Notes: generated from the sequence alone by a model not told the origin. Shown: positions 34,616-45,160, counted from the stretch's first letter. The stretch is 64,000 nucleotides of DNA from Thermacetogenium phaeum DSM 12270 (GCF_000305935.1 NC_018870.1:2403001-2467000), one strand, 5' to 3'. A program made the numbers and translations.

Positions 34616-35000
34616 ATGCCCAGCATGGGCGAAGGCTTACAGGTGAAAGTCCCGAACGACGAAGGTGGCAGTAGTCGTTAGCTTAAGGCAAAGGTGTCCG
34701 TTGTGAGGCGGAATCCGATTGGTGTGCCGGCGGCAAACCTCCGGCCCCAACGAACAGGAACCGGCAAGCAAGCTAGCAGCAGTTGGATGAGCACGAGTAG
34801 AGGGGCAACCCTGCGGAGGCGGTACCGACCTGATGGAGAAGGTGTTAGAGCGGAGCAACATGCTCCGAGCCTTGCGCCGGGTAAAGAGCAACAAAGGAGC
34901 GGATGGTGTAGACGGTATGGAGATAAAATCCCTTCGACCATACCTCAAGGAACACTGGCCGAAAATAAAGGAAGAGTTGCTCAAGGGAACCTACAAGCTA
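34616..35000 (+). mobile_element. Truncated group II intron with reverse transcriptase N terminus
   Basis: The 5' segment (from about 34616, GCCCAGCATGGGC) through GTCCGTTGTGAGGCGGAAT and CCTCCGGCCCCAACGAACAG matches bacterial group II intron domain I. Frame 34833-34999 then encodes the start of an LtrA-type reverse transcriptase (VLERSNMLRALRRVKSNKGA, then KIKEELLKGTYK). It is cut off by the IS3 element at about 35003. The 3' half, catalytic RT domain and domains V/VI are absent. Confidence 0.75.
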
Positions 35001-35070
35001 TTTAGCCCCCTAACGAGATTGAACAGTTAGACCACAATCTGTTACAGTTAAGTAAGGGGGTATGATTTAG

Positions 35071-35394
35071 TTGAACAGAAAACAATATTCACCAGAGATG
35101 AAAATGCAGATCGTGAAAGAAACCCTGGAAACAGGCAATGCCTCGATCGTGGCCAGAAGACATGATATTGCACCCAGCCTGGTCGCCCGCTGGGCTAGGT
35201 GCTATAAAAGATACGGCACATTTTACCCGCAAAAGGAGGTACCAGGAACAAACGGCTCCTGTATTCCTCCTGATTACAAGAAGATAACAAAGGAGAATGA
35301 GCAACTAAAGAAACTGCTGGGCGAAAAAGACCTGGAAATCGCCATTCTTCGTGATTTGTTAAAAAAAACGAACCTACCCTTCCCGATAAAATAG
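35071..35394 (+). CDS. IS3-family OrfA (helix-turn-helix)
   Basis: 107 aa from TTG 35071. MNRKQYSPEMKMQIVKETLE and IVARRHDIAPSLVARWARCY form the HTH. The C-terminal leucine zipper (ENEQLKKLLGEKDLEIAILRDLLK) is typical of IS3 OrfA, which is normally joined to OrfB by frameshifting. Confidence 0.87.
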   Translation: MNRKQYSPEMKMQIVKETLETGNASIVARRHDIAPSLVARWARCYKRYGTFYPQKEVPGTNGSCIPPDYKKITKENEQLKKLLGEKDLEIAILRDLLKKTNLPFPIK

Positions 35395-35396
35395 CC

Positions 35397-36100
35397 GTGG
35401 CGCAAAAATGGATCTCTTTGGGATATAAAGTCTCCCTGGTTTTGCGGATTATCGGGATCAGCCGCTCCACGTATTACCCTAATTTAAAGCGCCAACCCAA
35501 ACCCAGGATCTTTGCCGGCGGCCGGCCTAAATCCCATTATACCTTCACCAGCGATAACAAGGTGGTGAGCAACGAACAGGTCAAAGAATGGTTGTGCGAA
35601 TTAATTACTGCCGAAGGGTTTGCCTATGGATACTTAAAATTAACCCACTGCCTGCGCCGAAAGTTTCATCTGATCATTAACAAGAAAAAGGTGTACCGGC
35701 TTTGCAAGGAACTGGATATCTTAAGGCCGCAGCGGAAAATAAAGCGCAAACACCCCCGCCGGCTGGCCAGGAACCGGGTCATTACGGCTTCCAACCAGCT
35801 CTGGGAAGCCGATCTTAAATACGGCTACATTGCCGGGGAAGATAGATTCTTTTTCATCATGCCGATCATTGACGTTTTTGACCGTTGCATTGTAGCTTAC
35901 CATATCGGTTTGTCCTGTGAAGCGAAGGATGCTCGCGTCATGAGTTTACCAGCTATGCCGAAGCGTATGCAACGGTTGTCGACTTCATCCACTTTTACAA
36001 CGAAACCCGGATTCATTCAGCAACTAAATACTTACCACCGCTGGAATGCTATCAACTGCTGAAAAACAACCAGGTAGAGTTAAAACCAGTAAAAGTGTAA
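35397..36100 (+). pseudogene. IS3-family OrfB with internal deletion and frameshift
   Basis: The HTH_21 and rve integrase start are intact (LITAEGFAYGYLKLTHCLRR, NQLWEADLKYGYIAGEDRFF with the first catalytic Asp). After IGLSCEAKDA the frame jumps: the true C terminus (HEFTSYAEAYATVVDFIHFY, then NETRIHSA) continues in another frame to a stop near 36098. The middle of the DDE domain is deleted, so it is inactive. Confidence 0.8.
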
Positions 36101-36390
36101 CATGTTCTTTGGTGGGCCCTGGAGGTCTTTGGGCGGCGCCGTCAGGGAAGCCTTGACGGCCGGGGACCCCGCATAAAATGTGTTTTCCGACGGGGCGTGC
36201 ACACCTTGCCTACATGTTCCCCGGAGCCACCCCGTCGGTAGTTCCTGGCCTACCACCTGCGGGGTGGCAGTCGAGGCCACCGCCTTCCGATTAACCGATT
36301 AAACAATTCAACGATACTTTATGAAATAGTTAGCAACAAAGACTAATTGTCCAATTTTAGGGGGTCAAGCCGCATCTGCTTCGATTACGG

Positions 36391-37133
36391 GTTTCAATTC
36401 CTCATAGGTACGCTGAGAACGCATTGGCTTTCATCTCCCCCTCGGCATGCCCGGCGTTTCAATTCCTCATAGGTACGCTGAGAACCAGGTTTGGCGGTTA
36501 TTTGTTCCTGAACGACTCCACGTTTCAATTCCTCATAGGTACGCTGAGAACAGGTAGAGGGGTTGAAGGGAGTTCTCCCCCTGGCCGCGTTTCAATTCCT
36601 CATAGGTACGCTGAGAACGTCAGATAAAAATTCAGCCCGCTAAGGAGGTGTCGGTTTCAATTCCTCATAGGTACGCTGAGAACTTTCCGTTAGCGTCATA
36701 TACTATCGCCCCCTTTGTAAGTTTCAATTCCTCATAGGTACGCTGAGAACGCCGCGGTTGGCGCAGTATACGGGGAAGAAGTTGAGTTTCAATTCCTCAT
36801 AGGTACGCTGAGAACCCCCTTTACCTCTCCTTCATCATCCTTTATTGCCTGTTTCAATTCCTCATAGGTACGCTGAGAACTTGATGCTGTTACTGCGGCA
36901 ATAACCGTAGGTGCGGGTTTCAATTCCTCATAGGTACGCTGAGAACCTGCTTTCTCCCTCTTTTTTTCTAACTCTAATGCCGGTTTCAATTCCTCATAGG
37001 TACGCTGAGAACTACCATGGGACAAATTCCCTGGGATAATCTGCCTTGGGTTTCAATTCCTCATAGGTACGCTGATAACGCTCTGGATGCTTGGAAGAAA
37101 TGCAAGGAACGGAATAGTTTCAATTCCTCATAG
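36391..37133 (-). CRISPR. Array segment A (leader-distal, 12 repeats)
   Basis: Oldest end. The first spacer-like stub of 23 bases (36368-36390) adjoins the IS3 element. One repeat (about 37050) ends GATAAC. The last repeat is cut after GTTTCAATTCCTCATAG by the IS110 insertion at 37134. Confidence 0.93.
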
Positions 37134-37367
37134 ACAATCATGTCACCTCCGGTGACACCAACAGAGGATGAAAATAGGTGCTAGTCGAATAAAACCTTCA
37201 GCGGCTGGTAACGAGGTCGAAATACCTTGGTGCTTTGAGCCCGATACTTAGACGGACCCCAGCGGCCTGGTGCACCACTGATTGTTGCTCCCATCTGGGA
37301 AGCACGCAGGGCAGATTGCTCATTCAAAGGCCACTGCACCAGCCCTGACTATCCAAAGCCGCTAAAG
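37134..37367 (+). ncRNA. Predicted bridge-RNA region of IS110 copy A (3' side interrupted)
   Basis: Same sequence as the first 234 bases of copy B (see 45161-45405). The nested element enters 9 bases before the transposase ribosome site, so the RNA-like fold is intact but separated from the transposase gene by 1.9 kb. Confidence 0.6.
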
Positions 37368-39262
37368 CCTTACGGTAATATGTCAAGATCCAAGGACCAA
37401 AATTTCTAAGAAATTTTTCTAAAAAAGCGCATACCAAACCAAGCTTGTTTCCAGAGGTAAATGGAAAAAAGCAACATAAATGGTTCATCGGTTGAGAGAC
37501 AATAGTCAGGTGGTGATATGCATGCTGCTCCACGCACTGTAGCGTCTTATCCGTTGTGGTCTTTCGGGATAAACCCTACTGGACGGTCGATACGGTATTA
37601 TGAAGCTGTTGCTATTAGCAGAAGAGCCACCCGACAGACTAAACCTAAACCACCTTTCTCTGCCCCTGGGGCACGTATAGTTGGTTGCTGCGTAGCAGAG
37701 CATCAACCACCCGCACGAGTTTACGTGCGGTCAGAACCAAAGCACGGCGATGGTGGTGAGTGGAACTCTCTTTAAACTTACGGGCATAGAACTCGGCAAA
37801 CCTGGGGTCCCATTTACGCACGCTGTCGGCGGCCATCACAAAGTAATAGCGCAGGTACACGTTGCCGGTTTTCGTAAGCGGCGTGTCATCGGCTTCAAAC
37901 TCGCCTGACTGGTGTTTCCGCCAGGTGAGGCCGGCAAACTTGGCGACTGCCTTCTCGTTGTCGAACCGGTGGATGTCGCCGATCTCGGCGATTATTCCGG
38001 CGGTACAGACAGGCCCCATGCCCGGCATCGACTGCAGAGTGTTCGGAAAGTGTGACAGTTCTTTCTCAATCGCCCTGTCAATACTCTTGACCTGCTGTTC
38101 CAGGGTGCAGATGGTCTGCAAACTGGTGGCCAGGATCAGGTTCACCGGCTCCAGGAGGCTTCCGTGCAGCCTGTAAGCGCAGGCTGCGGCATGCTTTAAG
38201 GCCTTGGCCGTAGCTTCGGGGTTGGAGAAATGACTCTTCCCCTTCTCCATCAGGAAGTCAATTAACTCATCAAGCGGTCGTGCCGCAATCTCTTCCGGAG
38301 AAAGGAACTCGGTCAGGATCGCCTCCGAGGTGGCCCCGAAGATGTCGCTCAGCACCTTGTCCTGGCAGATGGTATTGAACTTCAGGAACAGGTTGGTCAG
38401 GAAGTAGTTCTTCTCCCGAGTGATGGTCTGGATCAGGTGGTAACGGAACCTGGTCAGCCGCTGGAGGGGCAGGTAGCGGAAGTCCACCTGGCAGCTCTCG
38501 GGCAGCCGTCCGAACCTGAGCCGGTCGGCGATCACCAGGCAGTCGAACCAGTCATCCTTTGGAATATCGACGTACTGTTTTCTGAAGTTGGCGATCACCT
38601 TGGGATTGAAGACGTACACCTGGGGGTGAAAGGAAGCCAGCAAAGGCTCACCAGCCAGGCGCATCTGCAGGTGCCAGCCATAGACAGAGGTGGACTCCAT
38701 GCCGATCCGCAGGGAATCAACTTCGTTGGCGCCGCAGATCTCCACCAGGTACTTAACAAAGGACTCGGCTCCCGGATCGTCGTTCTTGTAACGCATACGC
38801 TTGGCGATCTCCTCGCCCTCTGCGTCGAACATCCGGGCCTTGAAATCTTTCATGCTGACATCGATACCGACAAACAGTTTCATCAGTTTCACCCCCTCCC
38901 AGGGAGGAATTGTGCAAGATTATGCGGGGTCCCAGGCACCATAACCGGTCAACAGCCTCGCCGGAAACAACGCTTTCCTGTCAGGACCTTATTCTATCCA
39001 ACCTGCTACCATTGGACAGGATCTTGACAAGTTGCGCAACTTACGTGTCAGGGGTACAGGTTATGGGCTGGGGGTCAGGCTTTCTAAGAGGTCGGACCTC
39101 AAGGAGGACAACACCTACCCAGAACATAATCTCACGACTACATTTTGCCTGGAACACCGCCAAAAGTGAATACCCAATTTCCAGTTGTCAAGGAGCATTT
39201 TTGATCCAAGCCGGGCTTCTTTTAAGGGCTGGATCAATTGGTGTTACAAAAACTATCTTACG
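37368..39262 (-). mobile_element. Second, different IS110-family element nested in copy A
   Basis: 1,895 bp inserted between GCTAAAG and AGGAGGATC of copy A; the uninterrupted sequence is in copy B at about 45392. AG is present on both sides (37366-37367 and 39263-39264), again an IS110-type dinucleotide core (CT on the element strand). It has a 380-base 5' leader that could encode its own bridge RNA. Confidence 0.85.
37645..38883 (-). CDS. IS110-family transposase of the nested element
   Basis: 412 aa from ATG 38883 (GGGAGGGGGTG upstream); an in-frame GTG three codons earlier is possible. N-terminal RuvC-like DEDD domain (KLFVGIDVSMKDFKARMFD, later GMESTSVYGWHLQMRL). The C-terminal Tnp20 domain has SMPGMGPVCTAGIIAEIGDI, AKFAGLTWRKHQSGEF and the serine-containing TKTGNVYLRYYFVMAADSVR. 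Intact. Sequence only distantly related to the host element's transposase. Confidence 0.9.
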   Translation of the reverse strand: MKLFVGIDVSMKDFKARMFDAEGEEIAKRMRYKNDDPGAESFVKYLVEICGANEVDSLRIGMESTSVYGWHLQMRLAGEPLLASFHPQVYVFNPKVIANFRKQYVDIPKDDWFDCLVIADRLRFGRLPESCQVDFRYLPLQRLTRFRYHLIQTITREKNYFLTNLFLKFNTICQDKVLSDIFGATSEAILTEFLSPEEIAARPLDELIDFLMEKGKSHFSNPEATAKALKHAAACAYRLHGSLLEPVNLILATSLQTICTLEQQVKSIDRAIEKELSHFPNTLQSMPGMGPVCTAGIIAEIGDIHRFDNEKAVAKFAGLTWRKHQSGEFEADDTPLTKTGNVYLRYYFVMAADSVRKWDPRFAEFYARKFKESSTHHHRRALVLTARKLVRVVDALLRSNQLYVPQGQRKVV

Positions 39263-39275
39263 AGGAGGATCTTTG

Positions 39276-40490
39276 ATGGATGTCGTGTTCCCGTACTGTT
39301 GTGGTTTGGACGTTCACAAAAACTCTGTCGTTGCCTGCGTTATTACGCCAGATGAAAAGGAAATAAGAACATTTGGTACCATGACCAGAGATCTTTTAAA
39401 CCTGGCTGACTGGCTTACCAGCAAAGGCTGTACACATGTGGCCATGGAAAGTACCGGGGTTTATTGGAAGCCGATCTATAATATCCTTGAACAGTATCAG
39501 CTGGAACTCCTGGTCGTCAACGCCAAGCATATTAAAGCCGTTCCAGGTCGCAAAACCGATGTCAAAGATGCCGAATGGATTGCAGACCTCTTGCGCCACG
39601 GTCTTTTGAAAGGAAGCTACATTCCTGACAGAGAACAGCGGGAATTAAGGGAACTGGTCGGTTACCGCAAAAGCCTCGTCGAAGAACGTGCCAGGGAAGT
39701 TAACCGTATCCAAAAAACGCTGGAAGGCGCCGGGATTAAACTGTCATCAGTGGCAACAGATGTTGTCGGCGTCTCCGGCAGGGCGATGATCGAAGGTATC
39801 ATTTCCGGTATCGATGATCCCGCTGTTCTCGCAGACTTTGCACAAAAGAAATTAAAGAAAAAGAAAGAGCAACTGGAGCAAGCCCTGTTTGGATTGGTGG
39901 GAAAACACCAGCGATTGCTTTTAGCAGCCCAACTGCGCCATATCGATTATCTTGATCAGGAAATTGCACGCCTTGATCAACAGATCGAGGAGCGGATGCG
40001 CCCTTTTGAGGCAGAGCTGGCTCTTTTGGATACTATTCCAGGAGTTGGGAGAAGAACCTCTCAAGTTATTTTAGCCTGTATAGGTGCAGATATGTCACGA
40101 TTTCCATCCGCAGCTCACCTGTCTTCATGGGCAGGGGTGGCCCCCGGCAATAATGAAAGCGCCGGTAAACGCAAGAGCGGTAAAACAACCAAAGGTAATA
40201 CGCTGTTACACACTACCTTGATCCAGGCTGCCAGGGCTGCCTCCCGCACTAAAAACACCTACCTTTCCGCTCTGTATCACCGTGTTGCTGCCAGAAGAGG
40301 CGCTAACAGGGCTGCTGTTGCTGTTGCTCATTCTATTTTGGTCAGCGTTTATTACATGTTGATTAGAAGAGTGCCTTATCATGATCTCGGCGGTGACTAT
40401 TTTGAGAAAAGAAATTCTAAAGCGGTTGTCAATCGTGCTGTTAAGCAATTAGAACAATTGGGTTATCGTGTGAGCATCGAGGTTGCATAA
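39276..40490 (+). CDS. IS110-family transposase (copy A)
   Basis: 404 aa from ATG 39276 (AGGAGGATCTTTG). RuvC-like DEDD part starts [20 protein letters not shown], then [17 protein letters not shown] and [17 protein letters not shown]. The C-terminal domain contains [41 protein letters not shown] and [16 protein letters not shown]. Same product as at 45406. The frame is open further upstream into the nested element, but the ribosome site fixes the start. Confidence 0.92.
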   Translation: MDVVFPYCCGLDVHKNSVVACVITPDEKEIRTFGTMTRDLLNLADWLTSKGCTHVAMESTGVYWKPIYNILEQYQLELLVVNAKHIKAVPGRKTDVKDAEWIADLLRHGLLKGSYIPDREQRELRELVGYRKSLVEERAREVNRIQKTLEGAGIKLSSVATDVVGVSGRAMIEGIISGIDDPAVLADFAQKKLKKKKEQLEQALFGLVGKHQRLLLAAQLRHIDYLDQEIARLDQQIEERMRPFEAELALLDTIPGVGRRTSQVILACIGADMSRFPSAAHLSSWAGVAPGNNESAGKRKSGKTTKGNTLLHTTLIQAARAASRTKNTYLSALYHRVAARRGANRAAVAVAHSILVSVYYMLIRRVPYHDLGGDYFEKRNSKAVVNRAVKQLEQLGYRVSIEVA

Positions 40491-40588
40491 TCGAGCTCTT
40501 AGTTTTATTCGTTTTTAAGTCTCATTATCCCTTTAATGCCTAGGGTCTGCTTGATTATTGCCTTTTTTGTGAAGCTAATTTTCAGGGC

Positions 40589-42992
40589 AGGTACGCTGAG
40601 AACATAATATTCCTTGTATGCATAAACCACGCCGTCAGGAGTTTCAATTCCTCATAGGTACGCTGAGAACTCTGCACATTGGGGGCATAAAGCGACGCCC
40701 CCAAAACCGTTTCAATTCCTCATAGGTACGCTGAGAACTTCTGTGTCGAAGTCAGTTCCCCTGAGCAGTCCCTGGTTTCAATTCCTCATAGGTACGCTGA
40801 GAACGGAAAGAAAAACATGAGAAGGTTAAGATGCAAAAGTGTTTCAATTCCTCATAGGTACGCTGAGAACTCGAAACGTCGCACGAATCTGTCGCTATCC
40901 TTAGAAGTTTCAATTCCTCATAGGTACGCTGAGAACGCATAAATATCCGAGGTGGTGCTTGCCCGCTCATGGCCGTTTCAATTCCTCATAGGTACTCTGA
41001 GAACAATGCTGGCAAGGTCGTTCTCGCCTGGGCTATGCAGTGTTTCAATTCCTCATAGGTACGCTGAGAACTGAGTTGATAGAACAAATAAAGAGTATGT
41101 ATGGGAAGGGTTTCAATTCCTCATAGGTACGCTGAGAACTATGCCAGTTTAGGCGAAACGGTATATCACAGATAGTTTCAATTCCTCATAGGTACGCTGA
41201 GAACATTTATCATCTTATTGCGGAATGCAATTATGGCACAAGTTTCAATTCCTCATAGGTACGCTGAGAACGGTTGTAATGAGAGCCGGGGAATTGAGGC
41301 ACCGGGGTTTCAATTCCTCATAGGTACGCTGAGAACCCATCCCCCCCGCGCGGAAGGCGAAGCCGCTGCGTTGGTTTCAATTCCTCATAGGTACGCTGAG
41401 AACATTGCCCTGGCGCTGAAGCTGAGCGTGAAAGATGGAGAGTTTCAATTCCTCATAGGTACGCTGAGAACCCGTAGGGATGTGGCTCGGCAGATACAAG
41501 AACACTCGTTTCAATTCCTCATAGGTACGCTGAGAACTTCAATTTGGCGATTGGGAGTTTTGGGATGATGAAGAGTTTCAATTCCTCATAGGTACGCTGA
41601 GAACCCCCTAAAACTCTATTCAACGTAGTGAGCAAACCTGTTTCAATTCCTCATAGGTACGCTGAGAACGGTGCACACTGCCACTGTAATCGTTGGCATT
41701 GTTGGTTTCAATTCCTCATAGGTACGCTGAGAACGCGGTGTACGAGCGTCATCTCTTTGTTAGCCTGGGTTTCAATTCCTCATAGGTACGCTGAGAACCA
41801 AGTTTTTCTCCCGCTTCACCAGCTGGCCGCCCAGGGTTTCAATTCCTCATAGGTACGCTGAGAACCCCCAGCTTTTGGTCGGGCACGAATGCTTGACCAT
41901 GTTTCAATTCCTCATAGGTACGCTGAGAACGTGCGGACTTCCTCACCATTAACCGTATCCCAGCTCGCGTGTTTCAATTCCTCATAGGTACGCTGAGAAC
42001 TTTCAAGAATCTCCATTGCCGCCGCTATGTCGGTGGAGGTTTCAATTCCTCATAGGTACGCTGAGAACGCGGTTTTTGCTTCATTATATACGCATTTTGG
42101 CCGGGGTTTCAATTCCTCATAGGTACGCTGAGAACGCGGTGTACGAGCGTCATCTCTTTGTTAGCCTGGGTTTCAATTCCTCATAGGTACGCTGAGAACG
42201 ACTGGAAGAGGGGGAGCCTAAACAGGCTCTCCCTTAGTTTCAATTCCTCATAGGTACGCTGAGAACGACTGGAAGAGGGGGAGCCTAAACAGGCTCTCCC
42301 TTAGTTTCAATTCCTCATAGGTACGCTGAGAACGCGAATAATAATCATGGAACTTACCTCTTTGCTTCAGTTTCAATTCCTCATAGGTACGCTGAGAACC
42401 TATACCGGTCGCAATAGCCTTAGCAGCCTTGTCCTGCGTTTCAATTCCTCATAGGTACGCTGAAAACGGATACCTGGTCACCGGCGCCGGCAGTTTCTTT
42501 CCTAGAGTTTCAATTCCTCATAGGTACGCTGAAAACAGGAATATCCCGTGTTGCGTCTCCGCCGATGTAAATGGTTTCAATTCCTCATAGGTACGCTGAA
42601 AACGCAAATGCTTGAAAGGATTTTTCCGGTGGTGCGTGTTTCAATTCCTCATAGGTACGCTGAAAACGGTGAGAATACTTCGCTACCTACACCAACAAGG
42701 TATCGTTTCAATTCCTCATAGGTACGCTGAAAACCCGTCAGGATAAAGATACAAATTACCGCTTGTTATCCTGAGTTTCAATTCCTCATAGGTACGCTGA
42801 AAACGTCAGGATGTATGGAACAATGCACAAGCAGTATATGTGTTTCAATTCCTCATAGGTACGCTGAAAACGATAGTTTCCTCGGGGAGTGCCTTCCCGC
42901 AATGCGGGGTTTCAATTCCTCATAGGTACGCTGAAAACTTCTCGGCTGGCAGGCTGATTTAGAGGAGGTGTTCTAAGTTTCAATTCCTCATA
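40589..42992 (-). CRISPR. Array segment B (36 repeats, includes repeat-variant switch)
   Basis: Starts with the second half of the split repeat. Repeats to about 42,400 end GAGAAC, and from the repeat at 42438 onward end GAAAAC. Spacer 41735-41768 recurs exactly at 42136-42169. Spacer 42200-42236 is repeated in the next unit (42267-42303) and contains GGGAGCCT/AGGCTCTCCC, a hairpin-like target. One repeat near 40975 has a G-to-T change. Confidence 0.95.
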
Positions 42993-44899
42993 CCGGAGTT
43001 CGACAGTCCATAGACAAACAGAAGGCCGGAAGCCGCATGGGACACAGAATTCAGTGAATATGTTTTTAAAGGTGTGTTACTAGGCGTTTTTCTTAGCTGT
43101 GGGGTTAATGGAGAAGAGAAGTGGCGGTTCTTTGACGGCTAACGCCTTGAATATCTGCTTCTGAGCAGGGGTGGTTTCGGTCCGCTGCCGTACCTGACCG
43201 GCTGTTCCGCTGAACTCTCCCAGCTGCATTCTCTGCAGGGTGGCCCTGAGGCTGCACCAGGTTTGCCCCGTTCTGTTCTCGGCAATCCTGATCAGCAAGA
43301 GCGCCAGCCAGCAGAGGAGCACATGGGAGCGGATGCGGTCTTCCAGGCGGTGGTAGACCGGGCGCAGCTCCAACCGGGACTTAAGGGTACGAAAGGCGTC
43401 TTCCACCAGCAGCAGCTGTTTGTAGCCCAGGGCGACATCTTCGGCGGAGAGGGTGTCGTCCGAGGTGCGCAGCAGGTATTTGCCGTCGAGTTTTTCTTCT
43501 TCCCTGATCTTGGCCCGGTCGATCTTCGGCAGGCTGCGGGAGTCCAGCTTCAGGTAGCGGCCGTAGACCGGATGGGCCATGAGTTCGCAGACTGCTTTGG
43601 CATGTGTCTTAATATGGGGAAGCTGTTCCTCCAGTTCCTTGATAATTTTTTCCCGCCTGGCTTTGTCCCGGGCAGCCTCTTCGGGGTTGCGCACCAGGAT
43701 GTAGCGCTCCCTGGCCTCGCCGTTTCCGACGACGATCTCCTTGACTTCCAGGTTGTCCCGCACCGTCTGGTAGCGGCCTCCCCGCTTTAAGGCTTGCACG
43801 GTATTTTCCTTGCCGCTGCGCAGCTTCTCCCCGGCTATGTAGTGACCTCCCGCCCGCTGCAGGCAGCGCAGGTTGTCTTCGGAGTTGAACCCCCGGTCCA
43901 GCACGGTGATGACCCGGCCCAGCTTCCAGCCTATGAGGTCCTTCTTTACCTGTTCGACCACAGAGATGTCGGCGGTGTTGCCCGGCCACACCCAGCAGCG
44001 CACCGGGATGCCGTCCCTGGTGACGGCCAGGCCGATCACGGCCTGCGGCAGATCCGGCCGGTGGTCCTTGGAGTGCCCCCGGCGCCGCAGTCCGCCATCC
44101 TCATCTTCGTCCTCGATCTCAAAGTAGGTGGAGGTGGTGTCGAAGTAAAGGATGTCTACTTCCAGGTTGAGCAGGTTGGCCACGGAGTAATAAACCTGCT
44201 TCTGCAGTTCGGCTTCGTTCTCCAGAAGAAAGTCCATCGCCCGGTAGAGCTGCTGCAGGGGTATTTCCTCTACGCCCGGGATCACGGCGTCCTCTTTCAC
44301 CCATTCTTCCACTCCGCGCTTGGACATGGGATCAAGGGCGCGGTTCGCTGCCATGGCAAAGATGGCTCTTTCTACCGGGGTCTTGTACTGCCGCTTCTTG
44401 AGCAGGGTTTCAAGTACGCCTTTGATCCCCAGCTCTTCCCAGAGCCTGTCCAGGACCCAGGCTCCTCCCAGTGGACGGCTGGTGATAAATTTGAGGGGTG
44501 CTGCACCTGTTTCCGCTTCATAACGCAGGGTCTCCCCGGGCCCCAGGAACCGGTTGATGCTCTTTACTAGACGCTTTAATGCCTCCCGGTCGACCTCCTC
44601 TTCACGCCCGAAGTTGAAGAGCACTTTGGCCTTGGCGCACCTGGCCTGGGGGTCCCATTGATTATGGGCAAGCTGGATGTAGCGGACGACGGAGCCGTCT
44701 TTGTTCTTGCGCTGGATGGTTCGGATGTACATGTCTACATTATACCACATGTACCATCCATACAACAAGAGATATAACACAAAACGTGTGCCTATGCATT
44801 TTTCGCTTTTTCTCCACTCCCAAACCCGCTAACCCTTGATATTAAAGGATCGCTCTTCAAAAATTTCGCTCTGAATGCCTCGTTAGTGTCGAACTCCGG
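42993..44899 (-). mobile_element. IS1634-like element copy 2, inserted in a CRISPR repeat
   Basis: 1,907 bp with CCGGAGTTCGACA termini. TCATA, bases 12-16 of the CRISPR repeat, is duplicated (42988-42992 and 44900-44904). Transposase is oriented with the array transcript. Confidence 0.94.
43080..44732 (-). CDS. IS1634-family transposase (copy 2)
   Basis: 550 aa from ATG 44732, same protein as copy 1 from the MYIR start; the upstream promoter region carries small base changes (WYMWYNVD versus WYVWYNVG in the non-coding lead-in frame). All DDE-domain segments are intact. Its promoter points leftward along the CRISPR array, so it could produce antisense-free crRNA read-through from inside the array. 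Confidence 0.92.
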   Translation of the reverse strand: MYIRTIQRKNKDGSVVRYIQLAHNQWDPQARCAKAKVLFNFGREEEVDREALKRLVKSINRFLGPGETLRYEAETGAAPLKFITSRPLGGAWVLDRLWEELGIKGVLETLLKKRQYKTPVERAIFAMAANRALDPMSKRGVEEWVKEDAVIPGVEEIPLQQLYRAMDFLLENEAELQKQVYYSVANLLNLEVDILYFDTTSTYFEIEDEDEDGGLRRRGHSKDHRPDLPQAVIGLAVTRDGIPVRCWVWPGNTADISVVEQVKKDLIGWKLGRVITVLDRGFNSEDNLRCLQRAGGHYIAGEKLRSGKENTVQALKRGGRYQTVRDNLEVKEIVVGNGEARERYILVRNPEEAARDKARREKIIKELEEQLPHIKTHAKAVCELMAHPVYGRYLKLDSRSLPKIDRAKIREEEKLDGKYLLRTSDDTLSAEDVALGYKQLLLVEDAFRTLKSRLELRPVYHRLEDRIRSHVLLCWLALLLIRIAENRTGQTWCSLRATLQRMQLGEFSGTAGQVRQRTETTPAQKQIFKALAVKEPPLLFSINPTAKKNA

Positions 44900-45160
44900 T
44901 CATAGGTACGCTGAAAACCGGTAGATAGTGCCGACGAGGCTCTTGTTTCAATTCCTCATAGGTACGCTGAAAACCGATATTGTTCAAACTTTGCATTCAT
45001 TTCGTTCCTGTTTCAATTCCTCATAGGTACGCTGAAAACCCATGTACTTCATAATATCATCGAAGAACGTTTCTTTGTTTCAATTCCTCATAGGTACGCT
45101 GAAAACGAAATATACCATGCGGGGGTGTTTCAGTTCCGGTTCAGTTTCAATTCCTCATAG
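44900..45160 (-). CRISPR. Array segment C (4 repeats)
   Basis: Short stretch between the IS1634-like element and IS110 copy B, with GAAAAC-type repeats. The first is the 3' part of a split repeat and the last is cut after CATAG. Confidence 0.93.

Larger units (their letters stand above)
35003..36367 (+). mobile_element. Broken IS3-family insertion sequence
   Basis: Imperfect terminal repeats: left AGCCCCCTAACGAGATTGAACAGTTAG, truncated here to AGCCCCCTAA...TTGAACAG, right end TTGTCCAATTTTAGGGGGT. It contains orfA and a deleted orfB. 36100-36340 is non-coding with inverted repeats (GACGGGG/CCCCGTC). The right end is 23 bases from the first CRISPR repeat. Confidence 0.7.
37134..40588 (+). mobile_element. 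IS110-family element copy A, inserted in a CRISPR repeat and itself interrupted
   Basis: Left end ACAATCATGTCACC, right end TTTTCAGGGC followed by AG and the second half of the repeat (GTACGCTGAGAAC). The AG dinucleotide of the repeat is present at both junctions, the IS110-type core. Without the nested element (37368-39262) it corresponds to copy B at 45161-46718. Identical transposase. Confidence 0.9.

Noticed and set aside
38910-39275. N-terminal extension of the IS110 copy A transposase
   Set aside because: The extra codons come from the nested element. Copy B and the AGGAGG site place the start at 39276.
42200-42303. Self-targeting spacers against elements in this window
   Set aside because: I looked for matches of notable spacers to the IS and gene sequences here and found none, though an exhaustive search was not possible by eye.
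44936-45160. Possibility that array segments separated by insertions are independent arrays
   Set aside because: Each insertion splits a single repeat or spacer whose two halves rejoin perfectly, so it is one array.
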